Shown: piece by piece, positions 21,112 through 31,930 of the stretch | How the letters are laid out: each line of letters opens with the position of its first letter | How positions within the stretch are numbered: position 1 is the stretch's first letter | Assembly (NCBI RefSeq): GCF_036967215.1 | Contig: NZ_CP146016.1 | Location: 62,001-126,000, forward strand | DNA from: Sulfolobus tengchongensis | Lineage (GTDB): Archaea > Thermoproteota > Thermoprotei_A > Sulfolobales > Sulfolobaceae | DNA: 64,000 bases | Direction: 5' to 3' | Position numbers and translations under genes: made by a program | Notes under the pieces: model-generated | The model's database searches: none | What the model saw: the letters and a program-made list of their open reading frames with translations, nothing else | What the model was told of the DNA's origin: nothing

Positions 21112-22144
21112 CTTTTCTCTTAAGTAATAAGTCTGGAAGTTTTTTTATTTCTAATAATAAGCTTGTTATTCCCCATCTTCTTATAGGTATTTTCACTCTA
21201 TCATATTCTCCTTGTACAATATCATTAGGTTCTAATATTTTTGAGATTCTTGCTGAAAAATAAATCGTAGCAATCACAGGTCTATCGCTGAAATTCTCTA
21301 TTATCATTTCTAATCTGTCTGTCTTATCGTCGAATCTAATATATAATGGTACTACTGATGATGGTTCTATTCTGTATAACGATATTGGAAATGGTGGTTT
21401 ACAGTCCAACTCTAATACATTATTTATCATTTCCCATAATAATCTATGGAGTTTAGCTTCAGTTGAGGTTTTTGTTTTAGAAATAAGTATTTTTCCGTTG
21501 GTTTCCGCATGTATTTTACCCAAATCAAATCTCAAATCCATAATTGAGTTGCTCACAAGCGAATAAGCTTCCGTTAGTTCAACACTCATTGCATACGTTT
21601 TCTCTAATGGTTTGTTATCATTCTCTATGTAGAATGGGTTTATATAAAAGAATTGAGGATTAAGAAATCTTGTATTTATAGTTACTTGGTTTTCTTCCAA
21701 TCTGATATTCTCAATTTTTGTCTTTCTCCCATTACCTATTTCACCTTCTTTTAATTCTATGATTTCGTTTCCATTAAAGACGTATCTCGGCCAGGGGGAA
21801 ATATTAAATAAAGATGTACCTTCTTTGCATGGTAATAAATACTCTACTAGCTTCTCCAATGACTTGTCGTCGATCTTATTAAAGCTCCAAGGGAATGAGA
21901 GTTTCATTAAAGGAGTTCTTATTATCAATTCCTCAGTATTCTTATCCCCATCAGTTACTATTGTAGATAAATCAGGGCCGATGATTTTAGCCTTATATTT
22001 CCATTTTACTTTTTTAACTCCACCAATTGTTAATAATTGAGGTAATTGTGCTATATTAAGTAAATTATCCTCTAGTTCTATTTCCTCATTAAGATTTCTG
22101 AATGGATATTCAGCGGCTACCTTTATTACATCATCTAAATTCAT
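21104..22144 (-). CDS. Conserved hypothetical protein, 346 aa
   Basis: I do not recognise this protein. It is soluble, has no signal peptide or membrane segment, and alternates beta-strands (for example VKWKYKAKIIGP and PLYIRFDDKTDRLEMIIENFSD) with few helices; there is no nucleotide-binding motif or Cys cluster, and a single helical stretch at about 190-245 interrupts the strands. The end tail is basic. TATA GATTTAAAG at about 22164-22172 gives a leaderless ATG. Its stop overlaps the convergent regulator gene by 8 nt. Codon use is like that of its neighbours, so recent transfer is unlikely. Confidence 0.75.
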   Translation of the reverse strand: MNLDDVIKVAAEYPFRNLNEEIELEDNLLNIAQLPQLLTIGGVKKVKWKYKAKIIGPDLSTIVTDGDKNTEELIIRTPLMKLSFPWSFNKIDDKSLEKLVEYLLPCKEGTSLFNISPWPRYVFNGNEIIELKEGEIGNGRKTKIENIRLEENQVTINTRFLNPQFFYINPFYIENDNKPLEKTYAMSVELTEAYSLVSNSIMDLRFDLGKIHAETNGKILISKTKTSTEAKLHRLLWEMINNVLELDCKPPFPISLYRIEPSSVVPLYIRFDDKTDRLEMIIENFSDRPVIATIYFSARISKILEPNDIVQGEYDRVKIPIRRWGITSLLLEIKKLPDLLLKRKAI

Positions 22145-22218
22145 GAGTGGTCAAGCTCATCATCTTTAAATCCGACAAATGCCTTGTCTTCATTAGCTAT
22201 CCGTCCGAGGGTAATTCT

Positions 22219-24120
22219 TCATCCAATAATGTTTTTTAATTTAGTCTTTATTAACTCTAATACCACTTTTCCGTCAGCTCTCCCTTTGACTCTACTCATA
22301 ACTTTCGACATGACTAGATTTATCGCTTTTTCTTTTCTTTTGTTTATCTCATCTAGATTCGTTTTTATCACATCATCTATAATTTTTTCTAACTCCTCTT
22401 GTGATAGGGCTTCGTATTTACGTATCACATCTTTAAGTATGATATTTTTATTTGTAGTGTACTCTAGGAGTATCTCTGGAATTGAATCTTTACTAATTCT
22501 GTTATCATAAACATTCTTTACTAATTCTTCTATATCATTATCGCTAATTTTTGATATATCTCCACCTTTAGATTTAACATATTTTAAGGTATTAGTAAGT
22601 GTAGTTGCTATCACTACTGGAGAGACTTTAGGTGAGTACTTATTAACTAAGTCCTCAAAAAGGTCAAGTTTAGGATCTCTAATAACTTCTTTTGCGAGTT
22701 CTTCACTTAACCCTAATGCAATATACCTTTTCATTTTAGTTTCAGGGGATTCTGGAACTAATTTTTTAGCTTCTTCTAGTAATTTCTCATCTACTCTTCT
22801 AGGTGGTATATCAGTTTCTGGGTACATTCTAGCTGAGCCAGGCTGTGGCCTTAAGAACTTAGTAGTTCCATCATCTTGTGCACCTCTAGTTTCCTTAGGT
22901 ACGCCATCAAATGCTAATGCAATTCTATCTCTTATAACTTCTAATGCCTTTTCTAACTTTTCTTTTTCACCTACGATAATGATAAAGCCGTCCTCAGCTG
23001 ACGCACCTAATACTTCTCTAACTTTGTTCACCTCTTCTTCAGATATTCCATAATTCGGTAATTCGTCAGAATGAAAGAGTCCTCCTAATCCCGCAAGCGC
23101 TCTAACGTAATCTGCGATTTCTGTTCCAAATCTCCGTTTTTTAGGTATTAACTCCCAGCCTAATATCCCTTTAAATTTATACACTCTTATCCCATATACC
23201 AATTCTCCCTTTTCTATTCCATTTTTTATAATTTTACTTTTAGTGTTTTTAAATAATTCAGTGAGATCTTTTATAATTAAATTAGATAAAATTAGCTCCT
23301 TAGATAGCCCTCTCACCTTTAGTTCTTCCTTTATTTTTAATAGGTTAAATTGGCGCATTGCTTCATATTTTACTATCTCTGGTATTAATTCTAGTTTCTG
23401 TACTCCTTTAATTTCTATCTTAGTTCCACCTTTTATGGAAATATTTAAATCTTGTCTTATTGTTCCTATGCCCCTTTTAACTTTTCCAGTCATTCTGAGC
23501 AATTGGCCTATTTTTAATGCTACCCTTTCTGCTTGCTCTGGACTCTTTATATCTGGCCCAGTGGATATTTCTATTAATGGGATTCCTAATCTATCTAGGG
23601 AATAAACTACTTGATCCCCTTCTTCACTGATTTTTCTCGCTGCGTCTTCTTCTACAGCTATTGTTTGTATTGTTACTCCTTCGTCCTTTAATATACCACC
23701 AAGCGCAACTATAGCAGTTCTCTGGAACCCTGTTGTGTTTGATCCATCTATTACGATCTTTCTCATCACGTAAATTTCATCTACTATGTTGCTATTTAGG
23801 GCAATTGCGACAGCTAATGCTATTTTTAACGCCTCATCATTTATTAAATGCGGAGGTTCTTCATCAGCTTCTACGTTACAACTTGAAGTAATAGGTATTT
23901 TATAAACATATTTCTTGCCTTTTTTCCATTCAAACAATGCAGCTACATCAACTTCCCCTAATTCGCTTAGTGCTGGTCTCAAATATCTCTCTAGGGATAA
24001 TTTGTGCTCTTCTTCTAAATTGGTGCTACAGTTACAAAACAACTTATGAGAGGTATTTAGTTGCTGATGAATTTCTAATCCTACTTTTAGACCTAGTTCC
24101 TCATAATTTAGTTCACTCAT
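22219..24120 (-). CDS. gatE: Glutamyl-tRNA(Gln) amidotransferase subunit E
   Basis: Archaea-specific kinase/transferase subunit that activates Glu on Glu-tRNA(Gln) and amidates it with ammonia from GatD. The GatB/E signature [13 protein letters not shown] begins the protein; the Zn region has [18 protein letters not shown], an AspRS-like GAD insertion (about 290-410) and the tail helical YqeY-like domain are visible. 633 aa is typical. The ATG lies within the last 8 nt of gatD, so the pair is translationally coupled. Confidence 0.97.
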   Translation of the reverse strand: MSELNYEELGLKVGLEIHQQLNTSHKLFCNCSTNLEEEHKLSLERYLRPALSELGEVDVAALFEWKKGKKYVYKIPITSSCNVEADEEPPHLINDEALKIALAVAIALNSNIVDEIYVMRKIVIDGSNTTGFQRTAIVALGGILKDEGVTIQTIAVEEDAARKISEEGDQVVYSLDRLGIPLIEISTGPDIKSPEQAERVALKIGQLLRMTGKVKRGIGTIRQDLNISIKGGTKIEIKGVQKLELIPEIVKYEAMRQFNLLKIKEELKVRGLSKELILSNLIIKDLTELFKNTKSKIIKNGIEKGELVYGIRVYKFKGILGWELIPKKRRFGTEIADYVRALAGLGGLFHSDELPNYGISEEEVNKVREVLGASAEDGFIIIVGEKEKLEKALEVIRDRIALAFDGVPKETRGAQDDGTTKFLRPQPGSARMYPETDIPPRRVDEKLLEEAKKLVPESPETKMKRYIALGLSEELAKEVIRDPKLDLFEDLVNKYSPKVSPVVIATTLTNTLKYVKSKGGDISKISDNDIEELVKNVYDNRISKDSIPEILLEYTTNKNIILKDVIRKYEALSQEELEKIIDDVIKTNLDEINKRKEKAINLVMSKVMSRVKGRADGKVVLELIKTKLKNIIG

Positions 24121-25450
24121 ATAACCACCTCGGGTAAAGGTCTAAAGTATGACGAGGATTTATTTCTCCTACTAGATTAGTAGTCATCATATTTCTTATC
24201 TTTTCTAAATCCTGTTCATGCGCAAGTACCCACATTAATTTTACTAATGCAACTTCTGGTAACATATCCTCTAATGGTGTAACTCCTGCATCTAATAATT
24301 GTCTTCCGGTAGTGTAAACATTCATATTAACTCTTCCAAATAAACATTGTGTGGTCATTCCTATAAATATACCATCTTTAGTGGCTTTTTTGAATAATTC
24401 TACATATTCTGATGAAGTGTGTCCTAAACCTGTACCAGCTATTATGAGTCCCCTTATTTTGGTATTTGATATGATTTGCTCGATTAGTTCTCTACTTAGT
24501 CCCGGATAGTAATATAACAGAAATACTCTCTCATCGAATTTAGCATCTAATGTAGTTTCAGTCTTTTTGGTTATGTAGTCTTCTCTTAACATTGTTAACT
24601 TCCTTTCCTTCCAAAGGACTTTGGCTAAAGGTTTATCGTTTATTGACTGAAATGCATCTCTTCTGCTACTATGCATCTTTCTAACCTTTACACCTCTATG
24701 CACTAATGTAAACGTGTCTGAGGATTCTGCGTGCATATTTACTACGACTTCACCGAATGGTGCATGTTTTGCTACCAAGACGGATGATAAGAGGTTTATT
24801 GCAGAGTCACTACTTGGTCTATCGCTACTTCTTTGGGATCCGACTAATACTACTGGCCCTTCTAAGGATTGTAACGAAAAGGCCAATGCTGAAGCTGTAT
24901 ATGCCATAGTATCTGTACCATGAGCAATGACTACTCCACTATTTCCTTTATCAAAAGCATCCTTTACTGCTCTAGCAATTTTAATCCAATATTCGGGTTT
25001 CATGTTTTCACTTAATATGGAGAATAAGATTTCTGCATCTATATCTGCAATTTCATTTATCTCTGGTAAGAATTGTATAATTTCCTCTGTAGACAATGCA
25101 GGTCTAACTGCGCCTGTTTCATATTCAACTTTACTTACGATAGTGCCTCCAGTACTGATTATTTTTATCTCACTTTTAGTTTTTTTATAAGCACTTTTAC
25201 TACTCTCTCTCTCAGTAGTTTTTTGGAGTGATTTTGAAAGAACTTTAATTTCACTTATATTCTCTATGGATATTCCTATATTATACCCATTATCCAATTT
25301 TATAACTATTATTCTATCATCTCTAGAATAACTAGGCAATAGTATACCTCTTACTATAAGATCCCCTTTTTTGATTTCTATAAGATCTCCTATATCTATA
25401 TTAAGCTTTTTTAAAACATCGTAAGCTTTTCCTTTATAACCTTCTTGCAC
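24113..25450 (-). CDS. gatD: Glutamyl-tRNA(Gln) amidotransferase subunit D
   Basis: Glutaminase subunit of GatDE, asparaginase-like. A small N-terminal beta-barrel (about 1-75, with [15 protein letters not shown]) precedes the asparaginase fold with ISTGGTI (nucleophile Thr), HGTDTM (second Thr and Asp) and the conserved GSQR. 445 aa is normal. The start is GTG at 25450. Upstream is a short gap and then the divergently unrelated S30e gene on the same strand; the operon likely runs S30e-gatD-gatE or gatD has its own weak promoter. Confidence 0.96.
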   Translation of the reverse strand: MQEGYKGKAYDVLKKLNIDIGDLIEIKKGDLIVRGILLPSYSRDDRIIVIKLDNGYNIGISIENISEIKVLSKSLQKTTERESSKSAYKKTKSEIKIISTGGTIVSKVEYETGAVRPALSTEEIIQFLPEINEIADIDAEILFSILSENMKPEYWIKIARAVKDAFDKGNSGVVIAHGTDTMAYTASALAFSLQSLEGPVVLVGSQRSSDRPSSDSAINLLSSVLVAKHAPFGEVVVNMHAESSDTFTLVHRGVKVRKMHSSRRDAFQSINDKPLAKVLWKERKLTMLREDYITKKTETTLDAKFDERVFLLYYYPGLSRELIEQIISNTKIRGLIIAGTGLGHTSSEYVELFKKATKDGIFIGMTTQCLFGRVNMNVYTTGRQLLDAGVTPLEDMLPEVALVKLMWVLAHEQDLEKIRNMMTTNLVGEINPRHTLDLYPRWLYE

Positions 25451-25483
25451 AGAAAAAGATTAGACAATAGCAAAAATAATTTA

Positions 25484-25642
25484 TCATCTAGCTGGCGCTT
25501 GTTGCCTAGCTTTTACAACTCTCTTTTCATATTCTTTTCTGTTCCTAACTCTAGGCACTTCTTTATGCTTCTCTTTTGGTTGTATCTTTGGAGTTTGACT
25601 TCTAACTTTTCCCGCTTTAGTTAACGAACCGTGTGAAGGCAT
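25484..25642 (-). CDS. rps30e: 30S ribosomal protein S30e, 52 aa
   Basis: Small basic ribosomal protein of the archaeal/eukaryotic small subunit. [20 protein letters not shown] at the start and the strongly basic [12 protein letters not shown] and KARQQAPAR ends are characteristic; eukaryotic S30 is fused to a ubiquitin-like domain that is absent here. AGGAGAG lies 5 nt before the ATG. The promoter is shared divergently with nop5. The gene is under 60 codons and easy to miss. Confidence 0.93.
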   Translation of the reverse strand: MPSHGSLTKAGKVRSQTPKIQPKEKHKEVPRVRNRKEYEKRVVKARQQAPAR

Positions 25643-25707
25643 GTTTGCTCTCCTAATAACTTAAGCATTTAAACTTAAAAATTTGTCAGATAGGTTTGTA
25701 GTGAGAG
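25643..25707. promoter_or_regulatory. Divergent S30e/nop5 promoter region
   Basis: The near-symmetric AT element CTTAAAAATT (25674-25683) can act as the TATA box for nop5 on one strand (start about 25704) and, read as AATTTTTAAG, for S30e on the other (start about 25654, leaving the AGGAGAG site in a 12-nt leader). A ribosomal protein gene and an rRNA-modification gene thus share one control point. Confidence 0.55.
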
Positions 25708-26934
25708 ATGATGAAAATATATCTTATGGAACACGTTATTGGTGCAATTGCCTATGACGAGAACGGAAATGTTATTGATTATATATCTAATCCAAAGGAT
25801 TTGGGAAAAGTAACTGAGGAGCTTATAGATAATGAGAAAGGTACCCCGCTTAGTGTGTCAATAGAGTTATTGAAAAAAATTAATCCACAAGAAGTAGTCG
25901 TTGAGAACGAAGCTGAAGTACCTAAATTGCAAGCATTAGGTTACAAGGTAATATATGAACCGCATAATAAGATATCTAGGCTATTTAGAGAATCGTTACC
26001 TAAAGTAGCTATAGATATTAAATTTGCTAATAGTGAAGATGAATATTATAATTTTCTTCATGAGTTATCTTTGGAGTATACAAGAAGGAAACTTAGATCT
26101 GCAGCACAGAAAAGAGATCTTTTGGCAATTCAGGCAGTCAGAGCGATGGATGATATTGACAAAACCATAAACTTATTCTCAGAAAGATTAAGGGAATGGT
26201 ATAGTATACATTTTCCGGAGTTAGATAAATTAATCGAAGATCATGAACAATACGCAACAATAGTCTCCAGATTTGGAGATAGAGAACTTCTAAGCAAAGA
26301 CGCCTTAAAAGAATTAGGTTTTAATGAGCAGAAAATAAACAGAATTTTAGATGCAGCAAAGAAAAGTATAGGTGCGGATATTTCAGAGGACGATTTATCC
26401 GCTATGAGGATGATTGCAAATACCATACTGGATTTATACAATATAAGAAGAAATTTAACCAATTATTTAGAGGGCGTAATGAAAGAGGTTGCTCCAAATG
26501 TTACAGCATTAGTGGGCCCAGCGCTTGGTGCTAGACTGCTAAGTTTAGCTGGTAGCTTAGATGAGTTAGCCAAGATGCCTGCTAGTACAATTCAAGTTTT
26601 AGGAGCAGAGAAAGCACTATTCAGAGCACTAAGAAGTGGAAGTAGGCCACCGAAACATGGTGTCATATTCCAGTATCCTGCAATTCACACTTCGCCAAGA
26701 TGGCAAAGAGGAAAGATTGCTAGAGCCTTAGCAGCGAAATTAGCGATAGCAGCAAGGGTTGATGCTTTCAGTGGAAGATTTATAGGTGATCAGTTAAATG
26801 AACAGTTAAAGAAGAGAATAGATGAGATTAAAGAGAAATATGCGCAACCACCACCTAGAAAACCTCAGCAACAACCACAGAAACAACAGGAAAAAGGTAA
26901 AAAAGGTGGAAAGAGAAAAGGTAAAAGAAAGTGA
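25708..26934 (+). CDS. nop5: C/D box sRNP core protein Nop5 (Nop56/58)
   Basis: Scaffold that bridges L7Ae-bound C/D sRNA and fibrillarin for 2'-O-methylation. N-terminal fibrillarin-binding domain (about 1-115), a long coiled coil (about 120-250) for dimerisation, then the Nop domain with [16 protein letters not shown] and [19 protein letters not shown]. The tail is low-complexity Lys, Gln, Pro and Gly (last 25 residues), as in crenarchaeal Nop5. Two adjacent ATGs (25708, 25711) are equivalent. Fibrillarin follows after 6 nt. Candidate guide RNAs are at 4.5, 48.8 and 57.5 kb. Confidence 0.97.
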   Translation: MMKIYLMEHVIGAIAYDENGNVIDYISNPKDLGKVTEELIDNEKGTPLSVSIELLKKINPQEVVVENEAEVPKLQALGYKVIYEPHNKISRLFRESLPKVAIDIKFANSEDEYYNFLHELSLEYTRRKLRSAAQKRDLLAIQAVRAMDDIDKTINLFSERLREWYSIHFPELDKLIEDHEQYATIVSRFGDRELLSKDALKELGFNEQKINRILDAAKKSIGADISEDDLSAMRMIANTILDLYNIRRNLTNYLEGVMKEVAPNVTALVGPALGARLLSLAGSLDELAKMPASTIQVLGAEKALFRALRSGSRPPKHGVIFQYPAIHTSPRWQRGKIARALAAKLAIAARVDAFSGRFIGDQLNEQLKKRIDEIKEKYAQPPPRKPQQQPQKQQEKGKKGGKRKGKRK

Positions 26935-26940
26935 TTTAAA

Positions 26941-27639
26941 ATGTCAGAAGTAGTGAGTGTAAAACAAACTAATATGGAAAATATTTACGAATGTGAATTT
27001 AACGATGGTAGTTTTAGGCTATGTACGAAGAATTTAGCACCTGGATTTAATGTGTATGGAGAGAGACTAATTAAATATGAGGGAATTGAGTACAGGGAGT
27101 GGAATGCATTTAGAAGTAAGTTAGCAGGTGCGATATTAAAGGGCCTTAAGCATAATCCCGTAAAAAAAGATATAAAAATGTTATATTTAGGAGCTGCTTC
27201 AGGGACTACAATAAGTCATGTTTCTGACATTATAGAATTGAAAGGCAAAGCGTATGGTGTTGAATTTTCTCCCAGAGTGGTAAGAGAATTATTGTTGGTT
27301 GCGCAAAGAAGACCTAACATATTTCCAATATTAGCAGATGCTAGATTTCCCCAAAATTATAAATCCTTAGTGGAGAATGTGGATGTATTATACGTTGATA
27401 TCGCGCAGCCTGACCAAACCGATATCGCAATATATAATGCAAAGTTCTTTCTTAAGGTAAATGGCTATATGCTTCTTGTTATTAAAGCCAGAAGTATTGA
27501 CGTCACTAAAGATCCAAAGGAAATATACAAAGCTGAAGTGGAAAAATTGGAGAATTCCAATTTCGAGACTATTCAGATTATAAATCTTGATCCGTATGAT
27601 AAAGACCATGCTATGGTTTTAAGTAAATATAAAGGGTAA
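26941..27639 (+). CDS. flpA: Fibrillarin, rRNA/tRNA 2'-O-methyltransferase
   Basis: SAM-dependent methyltransferase of the C/D s[18 protein letters not shown] is the SAM loop, with [26 protein letters not shown] and the catalytic Lys/Asp environment ([10 protein letters not shown]) following. 232 aa is normal for archaea, which lack the Gly-Arg-rich tail. It is in the nop5-flpA operon, the invariant partner arrangement. Confidence 0.97.
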   Translation: MSEVVSVKQTNMENIYECEFNDGSFRLCTKNLAPGFNVYGERLIKYEGIEYREWNAFRSKLAGAILKGLKHNPVKKDIKMLYLGAASGTTISHVSDIIELKGKAYGVEFSPRVVRELLLVAQRRPNIFPILADARFPQNYKSLVENVDVLYVDIAQPDQTDIAIYNAKFFLKVNGYMLLVIKARSIDVTKDPKEIYKAEVEKLENSNFETIQIINLDPYDKDHAMVLSKYKG

Positions 27640-27643
27640 GATT

Positions 27644-28060
27644 TTGATAGATAAAATTTTTGAGTTAGGTCTGAAAGATATATTTTCATCCACTCCTGCA
27701 GAATACGTTAGTATTATGGACGCATTAGAGGGAAAGTTAAAAATTAAATTAAATAACGGTCTTTATCACGAGTTTAAAAAGAACGAAGTGGAAAGACTTT
27801 CTGCGCATATCCCTCTCTATTTATGGGCATTAGTGAAAATTCCGTTTATATTTATTAAATCAACTGAAATTGGAGAGTATTTTATAAGTGGTGAAGAATG
27901 GAATCGAAAGGCAATTTCAATTTTGCTTGAAAGGGAAATATCAAATGTAATATTAAATACAGATGTTGAAAAGCTATTAAGAGAGTATTCTTCATTAATA
28001 TTTATAATTCTTAGTCCTACTAGAAATTATACAGAGGAAACAGAACTAAGTGAGATGTAG
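27644..28060 (+). CDS. UPF0216 / DUF61 family protein
   Basis: 138-aa archaeal protein of unknown function. The features that made me place it in UPF0216 are the mid-protein block KLNNGLYHEFKKNEVERL, IPLYLWALVKIPF and GEYFISGEEWNRKAI. No catalytic motif, signal or membrane segment is visible. It starts at TTG 4 nt after the flpA stop with GGGTAAG just before, and the next gene starts 3 nt after its stop, so it belongs to the nop5-flpA-trm1 operon, suggesting a link with RNA modification or ribosome biogenesis. Confidence 0.75.
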   Translation: MIDKIFELGLKDIFSSTPAEYVSIMDALEGKLKIKLNNGLYHEFKKNEVERLSAHIPLYLWALVKIPFIFIKSTEIGEYFISGEEWNRKAISILLEREISNVILNTDVEKLLREYSSLIFIILSPTRNYTEETELSEM

Positions 28061-28063
28061 AAT

Positions 28064-28993
28064 ATGAATACAAGGATTATTAATGATGTTATAGATCTGT
28101 TAGAGGATAAGAAATATACCTACACTTTGATTGAATATCCAGAGCATAATAGGAAATCAGTAGATATAATTATAAATGCTAAAGACCCTGCCCTAGTTAA
28201 AGTTTCTGAAGAAAGGATTACTAAAGAGGAGATCTCTGATTTAAAGAAAATAGCAATATCAACACAAACCGCGTCTTTAATTGTTACCAATGAGGAGGAG
28301 GAAGATATAGTTTCAGTAAAAGCAGATAACGTCTTTGCGATCTCGCCTGAAGGATTTAAAAGAATAGTAGATGGGGAAAAGGTCTTTCTATATAGGACTA
28401 GAGGTGGTATATTTATAAAAATAAGGCACGACTTACTGAGGCATAAGAGAGAGGAAATGGGATATAGCATAGGGGATTTAGCTAAACTTCTTGGCGTCTC
28501 AAGAAAAGCCGTGTACGATTATGAAAAGGGCGATTCTGATGTCTCACTGGAAGTAGCTGAAAAATTAATAGATTTATTCGGAGATGAGATAATAGGTGAC
28601 GTAATATGGGATTCTATAAAATCCAAGAAAGAAGTCAAAGATGAATCGATAGATATGTCTGAAAATTTCAAATCAAAGCTAATTTATATGTTAAGAGAAA
28701 ATGGATTAAACGTTCTATCGTTAAAATTGACAGCTGCTGATTTAATAGTTAATGCTAAAGATGATAATAAGAGGTATTTAGTTACAATAGAAAATAAAGA
28801 CTATAATAGATCAATAAAGAAGTTTTACGAAGCTACGAAATTAGCCTCTTATACTAAATCCGAATTAATAATAGTTGCTCGAACATCAAGGGTCTTAAAA
28901 GATTGTGAAGATCTTGGATATAAAACTTATGAAGAAAATAAGATACATTCTTTAATAGATGAGATTAAAGGAAGTAATAGAAGGGAAGATTAG
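28064..28993 (+). CDS. Archaeal HTH-type transcriptional regulator (COG1395)
   Basis: Three-part protein: an N-terminal nuclease-like alpha/beta fold (about 1-110), a central Xre-type HTH (about 125-180: [30 protein letters not shown]), and a C-terminal domain that repeats an alpha/beta restriction-endonuclease-like pattern (ADLIVNA...YLVTIENK). This arrangement is typical of the widespread archaeal COG1395 group, whose ligands are unknown. Its 3' end overlaps trm1 by 35 nt. Confidence 0.85.
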   Translation: MNTRIINDVIDLLEDKKYTYTLIEYPEHNRKSVDIIINAKDPALVKVSEERITKEEISDLKKIAISTQTASLIVTNEEEEDIVSVKADNVFAISPEGFKRIVDGEKVFLYRTRGGIFIKIRHDLLRHKREEMGYSIGDLAKLLGVSRKAVYDYEKGDSDVSLEVAEKLIDLFGDEIIGDVIWDSIKSKKEVKDESIDMSENFKSKLIYMLRENGLNVLSLKLTAADLIVNAKDDNKRYLVTIENKDYNRSIKKFYEATKLASYTKSELIIVARTSRVLKDCEDLGYKTYEENKIHSLIDEIKGSNRRED

Positions 28994-30089
28994 AATATTC
29001 ATACCAGATCCAAGTGAATATATGAGAGAAGGTAACTTTGATCCAGCGTGGGCTCCTGTATTTTATAACCCTAAAATGGTTTTTAACAGAGATCTGAGCG
29101 TTATAGTTGTTAGTATATTAAAGCCAAAGATTATAGTTGATGCCTTAAGTGCAACTGGAGTAAGGGGAATTAGATATTATATAGAGGGCTGGAGATCTGA
29201 ACAATTAATATTAAACGATAAGAATCCCAAGGCTATTACCCTCATAGAAACTAATGTTAAAAATAACGGGATTGATAACGCTAAAATCTATAATAGAGAT
29301 GCAAATTCCCTTCTCTATGAAATAAAAAGCGATTATGTTGATATAGATCCTTTTGGTTCACCATCTCCATTTATCCTTTCTTCTATAAGCGCTACTATAA
29401 GAAACGGGGTTGTCGCATTTACTGCCACTGATTTATCTCCCCTTGAGGGGTCCTCAGTAACTTCATGTAGAAGAAAGTATGATGCTATTAATCAAAAGCT
29501 TTCTTCCTCAAAGGAAATTGGACTGAGAATACTTATTGGTAAGATCATCAAAGAATCTGCAATATTAGAGAAAACGGTATATCCTCTGTTTTCTTTTTAC
29601 GCTGATTATTATTATAGACTATTTTTAAAAGTGGAAAGTGGTGCAAGGAAAGCTGACCAGAATATTAATATAAATATTAAATATTTTGGAGAATGTCCTC
29701 GGTGCGGATTTCATAGTTTTTTAGAAGATAAATGTGACGCTAAATGTCCTCGGTGTGGATCTAATCTAGTTATTGTAGGTCCACTCTATTCGGGTCCACT
29801 TTATGATACAGATTTCGTGGAGTCTATACTACAAACGTATACAAGATTTAACTATATATCATCTTTTAGCAGAGTACAGAAGTTGATTAATTTGATTGTA
29901 GGTGAAATGAGGTATAGGAACGTATATTATAATCTCAGCAAACTTGCATCTAAGTTAAAAATATCAGCGATCCCCCCTATTCAAGCTGTTTTGGAATGTT
30001 TAGGAGACGCATCGCGAACACATTTCGCTTCAAATGGAATTAAGACCGATAAGGAATATGAAGAAATTGTGGAATGTATGAGAGTTTAA
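28959..30089 (+). CDS. trm1: tRNA (guanine26-N2)-dimethyltransferase Trm1
   Basis: Forms m2,2G at tRNA position 26. The family's [20 protein letters not shown] segment, the SAM loop [13 protein letters not shown], and the catalytic DIDPFGSP are all present; two CPRCG pairs (about residues 248-270) form the zinc site. 376 aa is usual. The ATG at 28959 lies within the HTH gene; [11 protein letters not shown] is the expected N-terminus. Last gene of the nop5 operon, overlapping the convergent RPC34-like gene by 4 nt. Confidence 0.96.
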   Translation: MRLKEVIEGKIRIFIPDPSEYMREGNFDPAWAPVFYNPKMVFNRDLSVIVVSILKPKIIVDALSATGVRGIRYYIEGWRSEQLILNDKNPKAITLIETNVKNNGIDNAKIYNRDANSLLYEIKSDYVDIDPFGSPSPFILSSISATIRNGVVAFTATDLSPLEGSSVTSCRRKYDAINQKLSSSKEIGLRILIGKIIKESAILEKTVYPLFSFYADYYYRLFLKVESGARKADQNININIKYFGECPRCGFHSFLEDKCDAKCPRCGSNLVIVGPLYSGPLYDTDFVESILQTYTRFNYISSFSRVQKLINLIVGEMRYRNVYYNLSKLASKLKISAIPPIQAVLECLGDASRTHFASNGIKTDKEYEEIVECMRV

Positions 30090-30463
30090 AGTGGTGTTTT
30101 TTCTAAAATCCAGCTCGAGAGTTTACCACATGTTTGTGGGCTTACATGTATTCCGTTACCGCATTTTGTCAAATTCTTACAGCTTAAGCAAGGTATATCT
30201 TCTAAACTATCTAGATTCACATAAATGTTAATGTTATAAGTATTATCAACTGCAAATAGTTTCACTATATTTTTACCATTTTCTTTAACTGCCTTTTTTA
30301 TAACAAGTTTCTTCTCAACTAATTTTTTTATTATCCCGCTAATTTCCCTAATCGGTAATCCGACGGATTTCGCGAGTTCTTGTTGAGAAATGCCTTTTTC
30401 TCCCATCTCCTTTATCTTTTTATGTACTATCGCTTCATAATTATTTGTTGAATCAGATTCCAT
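30086..30463 (-). CDS. RPC34/C34-like winged-helix Fe-S protein
   Basis: 125 aa. An N-terminal winged helix (about 8-65: [22 protein letters not shown]) is followed by a short domain with four Cys (C92-x2-C95-x5-C101-x10-C112), in a [11 protein letters not shown] context. That combination matches the crenarchaeal orthologues of the RNA polymerase III subunit RPC34 described in the literature, where the Cys bind a 4Fe-4S cluster. TATA-like ATATATATAAT (about 30489-30499) and GGGTGT precede the ATG. It is immediately upstream of tfb2 and gar1 in position (downstream end of that strand), linking it to transcription initiation. Confidence 0.75.
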   Translation of the reverse strand: MESDSTNNYEAIVHKKIKEMGEKGISQQELAKSVGLPIREISGIIKKLVEKKLVIKKAVKENGKNIVKLFAVDNTYNINIYVNLDSLEDIPCLSCKNLTKCGNGIHVSPQTCGKLSSWILEKTPL

Positions 30464-30584
30464 CTTTTACACCCGTGTTGGCTAAATTATATATATGTAT
30501 TCCACACTTATTTATTTTACTCTTTTTTGTGATCACGTTAGAAACGTATCGAAGCTACTAATTAGTTTTCAGCACTTTTTATCA

Positions 30585-30624
30585 TAATAAAAATAATATC
30601 TCTTTTAATAAAAATTATCTAAGT
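30585..30624 (-). terminator. T-rich terminator downstream of tfb2
   Basis: On the minus strand, right after the tfb2 stop, two T-tracts occur (TTTTTATT at about 30605-30612 and TATTTTTATTAT at about 30583-30594) with no strong hairpin. Archaeal RNA polymerase terminates at such T-runs. The RPC34-like promoter lies about 100 bp further on. Confidence 0.45.
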
Positions 30625-31506
30625 TCAAATAAAAACTACAATATCAAAGTTGTCAACAATTTCCTTATATCTGTTCCTTATAGTTACTTCTGTTATGTCC
30701 AGTGCGTCTGCTACTTCCTTTTGTGTCTTTTTTATATCCATCAATGCGGATATAAGATATACAGAAGCTGCACTTAACGATAAATAACCTTTTCCACTTG
30801 TGAGACCATGCTTATGCATAAGGTCTACCAGTTCAGACGCTTTAGTTCCTATAATTGGGGGTAAATTTAATTTGTAAATAATTTTTGGTATGTATTCAGT
30901 TGGTCTTATTTTAGGACGAAAGTCTGGTATTGTTTTGGCTACGGATTGAACTCTTTGTAGAGCATTCCAGAATTCACTAGAAGATATGGAGTACCTTATT
31001 TTAAATTCTTGCAAATGTCTTGGTATGTTGTTTACTTGGCAAGAATAGTATAACGCAGCTATTACAATTACGTATTGGTCTATTCTTTTAGTCTTACCGT
31101 TTTCAACCATTTTTCTTATTATTAACGAAGCAGTTTCTTTAACATGCTCTGGTAATTCTAGTTTAGAACTTTCATCATTTAAAATTGAAAGTAAGGTAAC
31201 TAGTTTCTTATCCTTTGGTGAAACACGCATTTTATTCTGCATTCTCTGCATTTTAAGTGTTTTCAATCTATCTTTAGCTCTACCATATCCTATAATAGTG
31301 TGAAATCCCCAATCATGAACTTTTGGCGTAGATGGGCTTCCCACTCTCTCTTTCTCATTTCTATCCTTTGTGTTATAAGCCCTCCAATCTGGACCGGGAT
31401 CTATAGCATTATCCTCTATTATACTACCACAATTTGTGCATACGTACATTCCTTTCTCTGCATCATATGTTACTGAGTTTTCCATTCCACAGAAAACACA
31501 CTTCAT
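30625..31506 (-). CDS. tfb2: Transcription initiation factor B paralogue TFB2
   Basis: TFIIB-family factor that binds TBP and promoter DNA and recruits RNA polymerase. N-terminal zinc ribbon C3-x2-C6...C23-x2-C26; B-reader/linker region with [10 protein letters not shown] and ERVGSP; two cyclin folds (about 95-190 and 200-290), the second with the [23 protein letters not shown]. 293 aa is a little shorter than the main TFB1. Its ATG overlaps the gar1 stop (ATGA). The absence of the usual long linker and the gar1 neighbour point to the second paralogue, TFB2. Confidence 0.93.
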   Translation of the reverse strand: MKCVFCGMENSVTYDAEKGMYVCTNCGSIIEDNAIDPGPDWRAYNTKDRNEKERVGSPSTPKVHDWGFHTIIGYGRAKDRLKTLKMQRMQNKMRVSPKDKKLVTLLSILNDESSKLELPEHVKETASLIIRKMVENGKTKRIDQYVIVIAALYYSCQVNNIPRHLQEFKIRYSISSSEFWNALQRVQSVAKTIPDFRPKIRPTEYIPKIIYKLNLPPIIGTKASELVDLMHKHGLTSGKGYLSLSAASVYLISALMDIKKTQKEVADALDITEVTIRNRYKEIVDNFDIVVFI

Positions 31507-31775
31507 TTTCTAAACCTCCTCTTTTCATAACTAACGAAAATTTTTTCATTGTATGTTATTTTGAAATTCTGATCAAATGTGGCTAAAGCGTAGGGTTCAT
31601 TTACGTTCCCTAGAACATCAAGTATCTTTCCTATTTTCTGTTTATTTTCATTATATATCGATTTCCCTATAATGTTATATGTCGTATAATTTATATCTTT
31701 CCTTAATTTTATTAAAATCTTATCCTTCAAAACATTCTTTGTGAACGTGCCAATTTCATTAAAGTTGTTTTTCAT
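31503..31775 (-). CDS. gar1: H/ACA RNP protein Gar1
   Basis: Small beta-barrel subunit of the H/ACA pseudouridylation RNP. The family core [20 protein letters not shown] is clear in the middle, with a basic C-terminus KRRFRK. 90 aa is short but typical for archaea, which lack the RGG tails. It overlaps tfb2 by 4 nt; the gar1-tfb gene pair recurs across archaea. Cbf5, Nop10 and L7Ae are not in the window. Confidence 0.88.
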   Translation of the reverse strand: MKNNFNEIGTFTKNVLKDKILIKLRKDINYTTYNIIGKSIYNENKQKIGKILDVLGNVNEPYALATFDQNFKITYNEKIFVSYEKRRFRK

Positions 31776-31930
31776 CTCATTTTTATGTTACTACTACATA
31801 TGTTTATTATTAATTGTTGATAATACCTCATGATTTTCTATCCATAGAGTATCTCGCATTTTAGGGTGTATTAAGGGTTATTATGTGGGAAATAGTTATT
31901 TATACGTATTTGTCATTAAAATAAACAAGA

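Noticed and set aside
22120-22172. C/D-box-like series (ATGATGA, ATGATGT, CTGA) on the minus strand at the start of the 346-aa gene
   Set aside because: The TATA box lies directly against box C, so transcription would start after it, the D' box is ATGA only, and the last spacing is 14 nt. The boxes are coding or core-promoter sequence.
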